Notes under the pieces: generated by a model | The model's input: the letters and a program-made list of their open reading frames with translations, nothing else | Databases searched by the model: none | Told to the model about the DNA's origin: nothing | Program-made: the position numbers and the translations under genes | Source: Aquisphaera giovannonii | GTDB lineage: Bacteria > Planctomycetota > Planctomycetia > Isosphaerales > Isosphaeraceae | Direction of reading: 5' to 3' | Length of the DNA: 64,000 nt | Assembly: GCF_008087625.1 (NCBI RefSeq) | Contig: NZ_CP042997.1 | Span: 4,340,001 to 4,404,000 of the forward strand | Part shown: in pieces, positions 52,516-61,259 of the stretch | How positions within the stretch are numbered: position 1 is the first letter of the stretch | Layout of the letters: each line of letters opens with the position of its first letter

Positions 52516-53862
52516 ATGTCCGAGGAGCGCAAGCTCTCCGACATCCTGCTCGAGATGGCCAAGATCCTGATGAGGAACCCGGATCGCGAGCCCTCCGAAG
52601 GCGCCGCGGCGGCGGCCCTGCTGATCGCCCACGTCGCGTGGAACCGGTCCGTGGGGCTGGGGATGGGCAACGACGGCTATCGCACCATCCTCGAGACCTT
52701 CGAGGAGGAAGAGCCCGAGCTCTGGGAACGGCTGAAATCGCGCGACGTGCCCGCACTGATCGACGAGCTCATGCGATACAAGCGGGAGCACTTCCCCGAC
52801 GACGGACGGCGCATCCTGACGTGCGGGATACCCAACGGCAAGGTCCGCGTCGAGTGGCTCCCCGCGCCCGAGCCCGGCGTGGACGCGAACGACCAGCTGC
52901 ACCTCCTCTCGCTGATCCGCATCGGCGACATCGACGGGGCGATCCGCCACGTACAGAAGGCCAGCAATCTTCCCCGGGACATGGCCGCGACGGTCGTCGC
53001 CCAGTACGCGAGGGGCATGGCGACTCCATCGGTCTACTCGCCCGGCGGGCGGGCTCAACCCGCGACCAAGTCGGCCGCCGGGAAGGCCGGCCGGCCCGCG
53101 ACCAAGTCGGACTTCCTCCGCAGGGCCCTGGCCCGCAACCCCGACCTGGACCTCAAGGAGCTCAATCGCCGATGGGCGAGGGCGGGGCATCCCGGCGAGA
53201 TCAGCTCGTCGCTGGCCTCGCAGGTCCGCCGCGAGCTGGGGATCTCGGCCGCGTGCGGCTGGCATCCGGCCGATGATCATCCGGAGAAGGGGACGGCCCC
53301 GGCCCTTCCGAAGGCGGAGAAGAAGGCCGCCGGGCCCGCCCAGGTCTACCAGCTCAAGGTCCCGCTCAAGGGGACGAAGCCGCCGGTCTGGCGGCGGATC
53401 CAGACCGCGGACACGGACCTCTCGGACCTCCACGACCAGATCCAGGCCGCGATGGGCTGGCACAACGCGCACCTGTACGAATTCACCCTCGACGGGCGTC
53501 GCTACTCCGTGTCGCGTGAGCTCGAGGACACGGAGGACGCCTCGGCCGCGAGGCTCGGCCGCCTGCTGAAGCGTAAGGGGCAACGCTTCTCGTATGTCTA
53601 CGACTTCGGCGACTCGTGGGACCACGAGGTCGTGTTCGAGGGCCGCGTCGCTGCCGAGCCGGGCGCCTCGTACCCCCGGTGCATCGGCGGCGCCCGCGCC
53701 TGCCCTCCGGAGGACTGCGGCGGGGTCTGGGGCTACCGGGAGCTCCTCGAGGCGACCGGCCCGCGGCGGGAGGAGTTCCTCGAATGGCAGGGGGGCGAGT
53801 TCGACCCCGCGGCGTTCAGCGCCGCGGACGCGACCCGGCGGATGCGGGTGGGCCGGCCGTAG
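52516..53862 (+). CDS. pRiA4b ORF-3-like domain protein
   Basis: A 448-residue protein. The N-terminal 230 residues are helical and unrecognised (LSDILLEMAKILMRN, IGDIDGAIRHVQKAS). A short linker with helix-turn-helix-like features (LDLKELNRRWARAG) leads to the C-terminal plasmid pRiA4b ORF-3 domain at about 275-440 (YQLKVPLKGTKPPVWRRIQT, YEFTLDGRRYSV, FSYVYDFGDSWDHEVVFEG, WGYRELLEA). The family is widespread; function unknown. The 3' end overlaps the convergent EamA gene by 47 bases. Start ATG 52516. Confidence 0.87.
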   Translation: MSEERKLSDILLEMAKILMRNPDREPSEGAAAAALLIAHVAWNRSVGLGMGNDGYRTILETFEEEEPELWERLKSRDVPALIDELMRYKREHFPDDGRRILTCGIPNGKVRVEWLPAPEPGVDANDQLHLLSLIRIGDIDGAIRHVQKASNLPRDMAATVVAQYARGMATPSVYSPGGRAQPATKSAAGKAGRPATKSDFLRRALARNPDLDLKELNRRWARAGHPGEISSSLASQVRRELGISAACGWHPADDHPEKGTAPALPKAEKKAAGPAQVYQLKVPLKGTKPPVWRRIQTADTDLSDLHDQIQAAMGWHNAHLYEFTLDGRRYSVSRELEDTEDASAARLGRLLKRKGQRFSYVYDFGDSWDHEVVFEGRVAAEPGASYPRCIGGARACPPEDCGGVWGYRELLEATGPRREEFLEWQGGEFDPAAFSAADATRRMRVGRP

Positions 53863-54721
53863 GAGGGCCGGCGCCGGCGACCCGGCCCGAGGGCGCGTAG
53901 CGGCAAAGGATGCCCAGGAGCAGGAACATGCCGCCGACCACGGTGGCCGGCGCGGGGAGCTCGCCGAGCACCAGGGCCACCCAGATCGGGCCGAGGATGG
54001 GCTCCACCAGCGCGATGAGCGCGGCCTCGGCCGCGGACACGTCGCGGAGCCCTCGGGCGAAGAGCACGTACGGGATCGCCATCTGCACGACGCCGAAGAC
54101 GGCGAGGAACGCGGCCTGCCCGGCCGTCGGCGTCGGGATCCCGCGGCCGGGGACCGTCATCCAGGCCGCCAGGGTCGCGGCGCCGAGGAGGTTGTACACG
54201 ACGCTCAGCCACGTCGGGTCGTGCTCGCGGAGGCCTCGCATGCCGGTGGCGATGACGGCGAAGCTCGCCCCGCTGGCCAGCCCGAGGGCGACCCCCCTCC
54301 ACTCGTCGGGCCGGCCGTCGTAGCCCCTCGCCACGATGACGGCGATGCCCACCATGGCCAGGGCCACGCCCCAGAGGGCCCGGCGACTCGGGTGCTCGCC
54401 CAGGAATAGCATCCCCAGCGGGATCACCCAGAAGGTGGCCGTGTACTGGAGGTAGATCGCGTTGGCCGCGGTCGTCAGCTTGATGGCCGCGAGGTAGAAC
54501 CCGATCATGGAGCCGAAGGCGATCCCCAAGGGGACCATCGACGGCCGGAACGCCCACCGCCGCGGCGACACCAGGGGCAGGAGGGCGAGCCCCGCGAAGA
54601 GGCTGCGGTAGAAGGCGATGCCCAGCGGGTCCATCGCCACCGACTTGCCCAACAGCCCGCCCAGGCTCCAGAGGATGCCCGCGGCCAGGACGAAGGCCCG
54701 GCCCCTGGTCGTCGGTCTCAA
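53816..54721 (-). CDS. EamA/DMT superfamily permease
   Basis: A 301-residue protein with ten hydrophobic segments arranged as two EamA repeats. The first repeat begins FVLAAGILWSLGGLLGKSV, with FYRSLFAGLALLPL; the second ends SAAEAALIALVEPILGPIW and VVGGMFLLLGIL. DMT transporters export amino acids, metabolites or drugs; the specific substrate cannot be assigned. The C-terminal tail is Pro/Ala-rich, and its coding region overlaps the pRiA4b-like gene end. Confidence 0.92.
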   Translation of the reverse strand: MRPTTRGRAFVLAAGILWSLGGLLGKSVAMDPLGIAFYRSLFAGLALLPLVSPRRWAFRPSMVPLGIAFGSMIGFYLAAIKLTTAANAIYLQYTATFWVIPLGMLFLGEHPSRRALWGVALAMVGIAVIVARGYDGRPDEWRGVALGLASGASFAVIATGMRGLREHDPTWLSVVYNLLGAATLAAWMTVPGRGIPTPTAGQAAFLAVFGVVQMAIPYVLFARGLRDVSAAEAALIALVEPILGPIWVALVLGELPAPATVVGGMFLLLGILCRYAPSGRVAGAGPPTAGPPASAGSRPRR

Positions 54722-55121
54722 CGCACGCCCCCCCAGCGACTCCCCGGGCCCGCCGCGGGCGAGGGTCCTCCAGGGTAGTCGGTCGGACGCGGCCTGTCAG
54801 GCCGGATCCCGGGCGGCCGCGCGATCGAAGGCGACGGCCGGACGAGCCAGCGCGGGAGACGGCCGCGACGCGGGCTATGCCCAGCCTTCGCCCGTCCCCG
54901 GGCATCGCCGACCGGTGATCTCAAGGGTGACGGCACTCCTCATGTGCGCGGGCGGATCTTGAGTGGCTGGCTGATCGCAGCTATCATGTTCTTGCCTCAA
55001 ATGGGCTCGACACAGAGCCCCGGGCAGCCGCCGGCCGCGTTCGGCCGGTCCTACCATGCTGCGCTCCTCGACCACGCGGCCCGCGACTCCGGCCCGTCGC
55101 CGTTCGAAGGGAGATGTTCGA
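54722..55121. other. Divergent spacer, 400 bases
   Basis: Upstream region of the EamA gene (minus) and a DUF1559 gene (plus). A short frame at 54944-55132 begins with a signal-like hydrophobic stretch but runs into the DUF1559 gene and is probably noncoding. No B12-box or other riboswitch motif is present, unlike at 48.9 kb. No strong promoter seen. Confidence 0.4.
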
Positions 55122-56255
55122 ATGACTCGTAGTCTCCGAAATCACGTTGCGGCTCGACGACCCGCATTCACGCTGATCGAGCTCCTCGTTGTCATCGCGA
55201 TCATCGCGGTGCTGATCGCGCTCTTGCTCCCGGCGGTGCAGGCCGCCCGCGAGGCCGCGCGGCGTGCGCAATGCGTGAACAACCTGAAGCAGCTCGGCCT
55301 GGCGACGGCCAACTACATGGAGGTCAACGGCACGACGCCCCTGCACATGCACCGCCGCTCCAACGAGTGGGACGTCCCGGCGAATGGGGCCTCGGGCAAT
55401 CACTCGTGGTACTGCGTGATCCTCCCGTTCGTGGAGCAGACCCCGGCCTACAACGCGATCAATTTCGATTACTCGTCTGGCTGGGACGAGATCGCGACGC
55501 AGAAGGGCCCGAACATCACCACGAACCTGATGGCGATCTCCTCGTTCCTCTGCCCCTCGGACGGCGAGCGGAACACCTACCTCGGCGTCAACTGGGGCAA
55601 CTTCAACTACGTGGCGAGCTGCGGGGTGCCGCGGAACTACCTGATGCCCGGCCAGGCGTCCACCAACGCCGCCTCGCCGCCGCCCTCCAACGGGATGATC
55701 TCCGAGTCGCGGATGAACGTGGCCGGGCCCTGGAGCGACAAGTGGCGGCAGAACACCAACCGCAGCTTCAGCCCCGCGGCGTTCACCGACGGGTTCTCGA
55801 ACACGGCGGCCTTCAGCGAGTCGCTCATCAGCAACGGGACCCAGCAGAACGCCGACGCCCGGCGAAACCTGAGGTCGCTGGACTCCGACTACATGGACAA
55901 CTACGACGCCTACATCGACATCGTCGTCCGCGACGGGCTCGCCACCGCGTACAACTGGGGCCCCTGGACCGAGGAGCGGGGGATGACCTGGCAGTTCTCC
56001 GATAGCTGGCAGAAGCACGTCTACGCCCACGCCTTCCCGCCGAACGTCTCCCCGGTGGTCTGCTACTACTCGGACACCTTCCGCTGCCACGAGTGCGACG
56101 GGGCCATGAACCCGACGAGCAATCACCCCGGCGGCATCAACGTGGCGTTCATGGACGGCTCGGTCCGATTCATCAAGAACAACATCAGCCTCCCGACGTG
56201 GTGGGCCCTCGGCACCCGCGCCGGCGGGGAGGTCGTCAGCGCCGATGCCTATTGA
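55122..56255 (+). CDS. DUF1559 prepilin-like protein
   Basis: A 377-residue protein. A basic leader ([15 protein letters not shown]) precedes [20 protein letters not shown] and [12 protein letters not shown]. Family blocks follow: [61 protein letters not shown] and the terminal [22 protein letters not shown] lies upstream of the chosen ATG. A lipoprotein gene begins 28 bases after its stop, in the same direction, and the two presumably form an operon. Confidence 0.95.
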   Translation: MTRSLRNHVAARRPAFTLIELLVVIAIIAVLIALLLPAVQAAREAARRAQCVNNLKQLGLATANYMEVNGTTPLHMHRRSNEWDVPANGASGNHSWYCVILPFVEQTPAYNAINFDYSSGWDEIATQKGPNITTNLMAISSFLCPSDGERNTYLGVNWGNFNYVASCGVPRNYLMPGQASTNAASPPPSNGMISESRMNVAGPWSDKWRQNTNRSFSPAAFTDGFSNTAAFSESLISNGTQQNADARRNLRSLDSDYMDNYDAYIDIVVRDGLATAYNWGPWTEERGMTWQFSDSWQKHVYAHAFPPNVSPVVCYYSDTFRCHECDGAMNPTSNHPGGINVAFMDGSVRFIKNNISLPTWWALGTRAGGEVVSADAY

Positions 56256-56283
56256 CCCCCGGCCACGACGGAGCATCCCGACC

Positions 56284-56760
56284 ATGCGACTTGACCGCCT
56301 CGCGCGCCGTTGCCTCGTCCCGCTGCTCGCGGCCCCGCTCCTGATCCTCTCGGGCTGCGGTGGCGACGACATGTCCCACCTCAAGGCGCTCAGCACCTAC
56401 ACCCCGGACAACGTGGGCTCCGAGCTGCTCATCCGCTACAAGGCCGCCAAGCAGCGGGCGACGCCCCGGGGCGCGGAGAAGAAGTCCAAGGGGCAGGGGA
56501 TCGTCGTCGACGGCGACAAGAAGCCCGGCCCCGACGCGAAGCCCGGCGTGTCCACCGCGCACGACGCGTCGGCGGCCACGAAGGGGCAGTCGATCCAGGA
56601 CCTGATCGAGAACATCGCAAAGAAGGCGAAGCTCGTCGAAGGGACGCCTCAGCCGGAGGTCTACTCCAGGATCTCTTCGGCGATCGACGCGGACAAGGAG
56701 CTCTCGCCGGCCGACAAGGAGGACCTCAAGGCCAGCCTCAAGCAGGCGATGGGCGTCTGA
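56284..56760 (+). CDS. Lipoprotein downstream of DUF1559 gene
   Basis: A 158-residue lipoprotein. The signal is RRCLVPLLAAPLLILSGC with lipobox LSGC. The mature part is Lys-rich, with a disordered middle (KKPGPDAKPGVSTAH) and a helical C-terminus (GQSIQDLIENIAKKAKL, EDLKASLKQAMGV). The lipoprotein paired with the DUF1559 gene at 10 kb is much shorter and not clearly homologous outside the signal. Co-transcribed with the DUF1559 gene; likely an outer-face accessory (inference). Confidence 0.85.
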   Translation: MRLDRLARRCLVPLLAAPLLILSGCGGDDMSHLKALSTYTPDNVGSELLIRYKAAKQRATPRGAEKKSKGQGIVVDGDKKPGPDAKPGVSTAHDASAATKGQSIQDLIENIAKKAKLVEGTPQPEVYSRISSAIDADKELSPADKEDLKASLKQAMGV

Positions 56761-56813
56761 GGTCTCGGCCGAGGCCGCGTCATCCGGCGCGGCCTCAGCC
56801 GAAGGCGTGCCGA

Positions 56814-59609
56814 TCAGCGAGATGCCGAGGCCGTCGTCGCATCGGGCTCGCCCCAGACCTTTGGCGAGCGGAAGCCCGCGGGCTTCGGCCCGCTCCGGGG
56901 CGCCACCGCGGCGGCCGAATACCGGCCGAGGCGGCCCTCCAGCTCGGCGAGCTTCGAGGGGTTCTCCGCGGCGAGGTCCGTCTTCTCGTACGGATCCGCG
57001 GCGAGGTTGAACAGCTCCGCCTTGCCCGCCGCCGGCCCCCTCGCGCGGCGCGGGGCGTCGGACTCGTCGGGGATGCCCGCGCGGCCCGCGCCGTTGACCA
57101 CGAGCTTCCAGTCGCCGGCCCGGATCGCCCCGCCATGCGGCGTGGAGACGAGGAGGATCTCCTCGTGCGGCGAGGCCGCCCCCTCGGCGATCGCCGGCCA
57201 GGCGTCGCGCCCGTCCAGCGGCTGCGACTGGTCGAGCGAGCCGCCGGCGAGCTTCACGAGCGTCGGGTACCAGTCCACGGCGTGCAGCGGCGCGTCGACC
57301 ACGGTCCCGGCCTTGATGTGCCCGGGCCAGGCCGCGAAGGCGGGGACCCGCACGCCCCCCTCGTAGGGCGTCGCCTTGGCGCCCCGGAGCGGGCCGTTGC
57401 TGGTCACCTTGCCCGGGTTGGGGCCGCCGTTGTCGCTCGAGAAGAGGATGAGGGTGTCGTCGGCGATCCCCTTCGCGCGGAGGGCGTCGACGACCTTGCC
57501 GACGGCCTCGTCCATCGCCGCGACCATGCCGGCATAGGTCCTCCGCGGCTCCGGCAGCGAGGCGTACGGCCCCTTGTAGCGGTCCGGCACCTGGTGCGGC
57601 GCATGGACGGCGTTGAACGCCAGGTAGAGGAACAGCGGCCGAGAGGCGTCGTGCTCGGCGATCCGCCGTGCGGCCTCGTCGCCGAGCAGGTGCGTGCTGT
57701 ACCCCTCGTCGCGCGAGGCCCGGTCGTCGCGGTGCCAGTCCAGGCCGCCGTCACGCATGTGGGTGAAGTAGTCGATCGCGCCGTTGTACAGGCCGTACTG
57801 GTGGTCGAATCCGCGGCGAGTCGGCAGGAACTCCGGCAGGGCGTGGCCGAGGTGCCACTTGCCGACGATGGCCGTCTCGTACCCGGCCCCCTTCAGGGCC
57901 TGGGCGAGCGTCCGCTCCTCCATCGGCAGGCCGTAGGCGGCCCAGGGGCGGACGACGCCGACCTGGAGGCCGTGTCGGATCGGATACCGCCCGGTCAGCA
58001 GGGCCGCCCTAGTCTGCGTGCAGAGGGGCTCGACGTAGAACTGCTCCAGGCGGGCACCCGAGGCCGCGAGCCGGTCGAGCCGGGGGGGCCGGATCTCCTC
58101 GCCGTGCCAACCGACGTCCGCCCAGCCGAGGTCATCGGCGAGGATGTAGACGATGTTCGGCCTCTTGGCCGGCGAGACGGCCGCGGCGGGACGTCGCTCC
58201 GCGCGGTCCGCCGCGGGCTGGGCGTTGCCGGGCCCCCAGAGGGGCTTCGACAGTTTTGCGCTCCAGGATTCCCAGGCGGACTGGAGATCCCGGACCGTCT
58301 CTGGGCGCTCGGCCGCCAGGTCGTGCGCCTCGCCGATGTCCGAAGCCAGGTTGTAGAGCCTCGGCGGCGTCACCTTCGTCCTGGCCGGCGCGGACACGGT
58401 CCCTTCGTCGACCGCCGAGTCGTAGCGGACGAGCTTCCAGTCGCCCCGGCGGATGGCCCACTGCTGGCCGAGCCGCCAGTACAGCGCCTCGTGCGGCGTG
58501 CCGGACGCCTCACCCTTCAGGAACGGGAGGAGGTTCACGCCGTCCAGGTGCGCGTCCTCGCTCGCCGGGACGCCGGCGGCGGCGAGGGCCGTCGGCAGCA
58601 CGTCGAGCTGGATCACCGGCTTCTCATAGACCTTGCCGGCTTCCAGCTTGCCCTTCCATTGCACCGCGAAGGGGACGTGGATGCCCCCCTCCAGCGTCGT
58701 CCGCTTGGAGCCCCGGAGCGGGGCGTTGACGGATCCGTTGATCGTGGTCCCCTTCATGGTCGGCCCGCCGTTGTCGCTGAAGAAGAAGATCAGCGTGTCC
58801 TCCTCCAGCTTCGCGGCCCGCAGGGCGCCGAGGACCTTGCCGACGCCCTCATCCAGCGCGGAGAGCATCGCCGCGTAGGTCCGGCGCCGCTCGTCGGCGA
58901 TCCCGGCGAACCGCTTCAGCCTCGCGTCGGTCGCGTCCATCGGCGTGTGCACGGCGTTGTACGCCAGGTACAGGAAGAAGGGCCGGTCCTTGTGCCGCTC
59001 GATGTAAGAGACGGCCTCCCGCGTGAAGGCGTCCGTCAGGTACTCCTTCTCGCGGACGACCTCGTCCCCGCGGTAGATCGGCGCGCCCTGGCCCGGGATG
59101 TACGTGTGGGCGCCGCCGAGGAATCCGAAGAACTCGTCGAACCCGCGGCGGTTGGGCCGGTACTCCGGCGCGTTCCCGAGGTGCCACTTGCCGACGAGCC
59201 CCGTGTCATAGCCGGCCGCCTTGAGGCGGTTGGCGATGGTCGTCTCGGACAGGGGCAGGCCGAACGCGGCGCTCCCCTCCTCCGCCTGGGGCCCGGGGTT
59301 GAACTCGTGGCCGAACCGCTGCTGATAGCGGCCCGTCAGCAGCCCCGCCCGCGTCGGGCTGCAATACGGGCCCGACACGTACCCGTTGGTGCAGCGCACC
59401 CCGCCGGCGGCCAGCGAATCGACGTGCGGGGTCGGGATGTCCCGCGAACCCTGGAAGCCGACGTCCGCGAACCCCATGTCGTCGGCCAGGATGATGACGA
59501 TGTTGGGCTTGCCGGGCTCTCGCGCCGCGGCCACGCCGGCGACGGCCGTCGCCAGCACCCCCCCGACGATCGCCCCCCAGGCGGCGCCGGGTCGGAACGA
59601 ACCTCTCAT
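56814..59609 (-). CDS. Double sulfatase (two fused arylsulfatase domains)
   Basis: A 931-residue secreted protein (signal WGAIVGGVLATAVAGVAAA) with two complete alkaline-phosphatase-fold sulfatase domains. Domain 1 (about 34-465) has NIVIILADDMGFADV and the formylglycine motif YCSPTRAGLLTGR at Cys83. Domain 2 (about 480-900) has NIVYILADDLGWADV and LCTQTRAALLTGR at Cys530, where the usual Pro of CxPxR is Gln532. Both have GKWHLG and the metal motif SDNGGP. Most sulfatases are single-domain, so this looks like a gene fusion of an arylsulfatase A/choline-type and an arylsulfatase B-like enzyme. It follows a DUF1559 gene by 52 bases. Confidence 0.93.
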   Translation of the reverse strand: MRGSFRPGAAWGAIVGGVLATAVAGVAAAREPGKPNIVIILADDMGFADVGFQGSRDIPTPHVDSLAAGGVRCTNGYVSGPYCSPTRAGLLTGRYQQRFGHEFNPGPQAEEGSAAFGLPLSETTIANRLKAAGYDTGLVGKWHLGNAPEYRPNRRGFDEFFGFLGGAHTYIPGQGAPIYRGDEVVREKEYLTDAFTREAVSYIERHKDRPFFLYLAYNAVHTPMDATDARLKRFAGIADERRRTYAAMLSALDEGVGKVLGALRAAKLEEDTLIFFFSDNGGPTMKGTTINGSVNAPLRGSKRTTLEGGIHVPFAVQWKGKLEAGKVYEKPVIQLDVLPTALAAAGVPASEDAHLDGVNLLPFLKGEASGTPHEALYWRLGQQWAIRRGDWKLVRYDSAVDEGTVSAPARTKVTPPRLYNLASDIGEAHDLAAERPETVRDLQSAWESWSAKLSKPLWGPGNAQPAADRAERRPAAAVSPAKRPNIVYILADDLGWADVGWHGEEIRPPRLDRLAASGARLEQFYVEPLCTQTRAALLTGRYPIRHGLQVGVVRPWAAYGLPMEERTLAQALKGAGYETAIVGKWHLGHALPEFLPTRRGFDHQYGLYNGAIDYFTHMRDGGLDWHRDDRASRDEGYSTHLLGDEAARRIAEHDASRPLFLYLAFNAVHAPHQVPDRYKGPYASLPEPRRTYAGMVAAMDEAVGKVVDALRAKGIADDTLILFSSDNGGPNPGKVTSNGPLRGAKATPYEGGVRVPAFAAWPGHIKAGTVVDAPLHAVDWYPTLVKLAGGSLDQSQPLDGRDAWPAIAEGAASPHEEILLVSTPHGGAIRAGDWKLVVNGAGRAGIPDESDAPRRARGPAAGKAELFNLAADPYEKTDLAAENPSKLAELEGRLGRYSAAAVAPRSGPKPAGFRSPKVWGEPDATTASASR

Positions 59610-59661
59610 CTTTGCAGACTCCTCTCGAATCGCAGCAATCTCGAATGTGTTCGCCGGAGCG

Positions 59662-60735
59662 TCAGTAGCTGTCGCTGCTGAGCACCTCGCCGTCGGCCCG
59701 CGTGCCGAGGGCCATCCAGACCTGCTGGCTGATCGAGTCCTTGACGAACTTGACGCTGCCGTCGGCCAGCAGGACGTTCACGCCGCCGGCGTGGTGGCTG
59801 TTCGCCGAGCTGAACGCCGCGCCGCCGATCTGCCCGTCGGAGCAGTAGGCCCACGGGTAGGATTGCGAGTTGGGCGGCACCACCGTATTGAACATCGTCT
59901 GCGCCTCGGTGCCGTGGAACCAGTAGTTCCCGCGCGCCGTGTTCAGCTTGCCGGACCGGTTGGTCCAGGCCGCGTTGCAGGCCTGCAGGCCGGCCTGGAT
60001 GGCGGGCAGGTTCGACGACGCGTCGAGGATCTCCGCCGTGGCGGGTAGCGTCCCGAGCTGCACGATCCCCGCGGACTTCGTCCAGCTGGTCGAATTGTCG
60101 CCGACCAGGGCCTCGGAGAAGGCGATCGTGTTCGAGGTGCCGTCGGTGACGTTCGTGATGCCGTACGACCGCCAGAACGTGAACAGCCCCGTGCTCCCCG
60201 TGGCCGTCTGCTGGACGGCGTCGATCGTCGTCGTGCCGATGCTGTCGTTGTAGCTGTTCAGGTTCGTGACGCCGGCGTTGGCATCGGACGGGCAGACGAA
60301 CGCGGCGACCCTCGTGAGATACGCGGTGGAGTTGATCGGCCCGCACGTCGCGCTCGCGTTCATCCCCCAGTTGAAGTTGATCGCGTTGTAGAGCGGCGTT
60401 TCGCCCAAGAAGCCGAGCATCTGGGCGTGCGCGCTCAGCCCATGCTGGGCGTGGTACTCGCCCAGGTTCTGCATGTTCTTGGAAGACCCCATCGGGAACT
60501 TGTCGTAGGCCGAATGGTAGTTGTGCAGGGCCAGGCCGATCTGCTTCAGGTTGTTGGTGCACTGGACCCGCCGGGCCGCCTCGCGGGCCGACTGCACGGC
60601 CGGCAGCAGCAGCGCGATCAGGACGGCGATGATCGCGATCACCACCAGCAGCTCGATCAGCGTGAAGCCCGGCCGGGAGGCGCCCCGTCGGGCGCGATGG
60701 AGGGCGATCCGGTCGCCCGTGGACTCGAGGGACAT
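59662..60735 (-). CDS. DUF1559 prepilin-like protein upstream of double sulfatase
   Basis: A 357-residue protein. The leader ([16 protein letters not shown]) precedes [20 protein letters not shown] and [12 protein letters not shown]. Family blocks: [59 protein letters not shown] and the terminal [13 protein letters not shown]. The ATG at 60735 has GGAG nine bases upstream; another ATG at 60744 is in frame. The double-sulfatase gene begins 52 bases after the stop in the same direction, a common DUF1559-sulfatase arrangement in planctomycetes. Confidence 0.95.
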   Translation of the reverse strand: MSLESTGDRIALHRARRGASRPGFTLIELLVVIAIIAVLIALLLPAVQSAREAARRVQCTNNLKQIGLALHNYHSAYDKFPMGSSKNMQNLGEYHAQHGLSAHAQMLGFLGETPLYNAINFNWGMNASATCGPINSTAYLTRVAAFVCPSDANAGVTNLNSYNDSIGTTTIDAVQQTATGSTGLFTFWRSYGITNVTDGTSNTIAFSEALVGDNSTSWTKSAGIVQLGTLPATAEILDASSNLPAIQAGLQACNAAWTNRSGKLNTARGNYWFHGTEAQTMFNTVVPPNSQSYPWAYCSDGQIGGAAFSSANSHHAGGVNVLLADGSVKFVKDSISQQVWMALGTRADGEVLSSDSY

Positions 60736-60842
60736 GCCAGACATCTCCGAGGGTGCAGGCCTCCGGTCCCTCCGGTCGGCGGCACTCGGATGCGGTTGTC
60801 AATCCGCCTCTCGATGACGAGTCGGCATTCCGCGGCCCGCGA

Positions 60843-61028
60843 TCAGCGGAGCCGCTCCTTCTCGATGCGCTCGATCTGGACGACCACCCCGTCCTGGACG
60901 ATCACCCGGACCTCGCCGAAGCGGAGCCCGCTGAGCGCCCGGCGCACGGGCTCCAGGTCGGCCTCCACGCCGCGGGACGGGGACGAGGCCCGCCGATCTC
61001 GGCCGTCCGCGAATGCCCTGGTCTCCAT
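60843..61028 (-). CDS. DUF2292 (YezD-like) mini-protein
   Basis: A 61-residue protein. The C-terminal half [20 protein letters not shown], then IEKERL, is the DUF2292 family (PF10055, B. subtilis YezD), small proteins often found with sulfur-assimilation genes. The N-terminal half is charged and variable. The ATG at 61028 has GAGAGAGA upstream. Its neighbourhood with a sulfatase on the same strand fits a link to sulfate metabolism, but this is association only. Promoter elements are seen just upstream. Confidence 0.85.
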   Translation of the reverse strand: METRAFADGRDRRASSPSRGVEADLEPVRRALSGLRFGEVRVIVQDGVVVQIERIEKERLR

Positions 61029-61121
61029 GGATCTCTCTCGCCCGGCCCGGCGACGACCGGCCCGGCCCGACGGCCCACTCGCCGATCGTCCGCCCGGCAT
61101 CCACCGCGCTCGTCGCGTCCG

Positions 61122-61150
61122 AGTATTCCGCCGTCCACGCGAGTCGTCAA
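61122..61150 (-). promoter_or_regulatory. Promoter of the DUF2292 gene
   Basis: On the minus strand TTGACG (61150-61145) and AATACT (61127-61122) are 17 bases apart, within about 95 bases of the start. Confidence 0.45.
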
Positions 61151-61191
61151 GCTCTATATCGACAATTTCTATAGATTTAATAGACATTAAC

Positions 61192-61219
61192 TTTCCAGCC
61201 GGGCCGTTCCGGTTATGAT
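61192..61219 (+). promoter_or_regulatory. Promoter of the octahaem cytochrome gene
   Basis: TTTCCA (61192-61197) and TATGAT (61214-61219), 16 bases apart, lie about 40 bases upstream of the start, next to an AT-rich stretch (61155-61195). Confidence 0.4.
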
Positions 61220-61259
61220 AGTGCCGCGGTAATGTCCGTCCCGGAGGCTCGAGACCAGG

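Noticed and set aside
54944-55132. Small frame with a signal-like N-terminus
   Set aside because: It overlaps the start of the DUF1559 gene, lacks a ribosome site and the rest is not protein-like.
56310-59681. A plus-strand open frame of 1123 codons opposite the sulfatase
   Set aside because: Mirror frame of the double sulfatase; Val/Arg/Gly-rich with no recognisable motifs.
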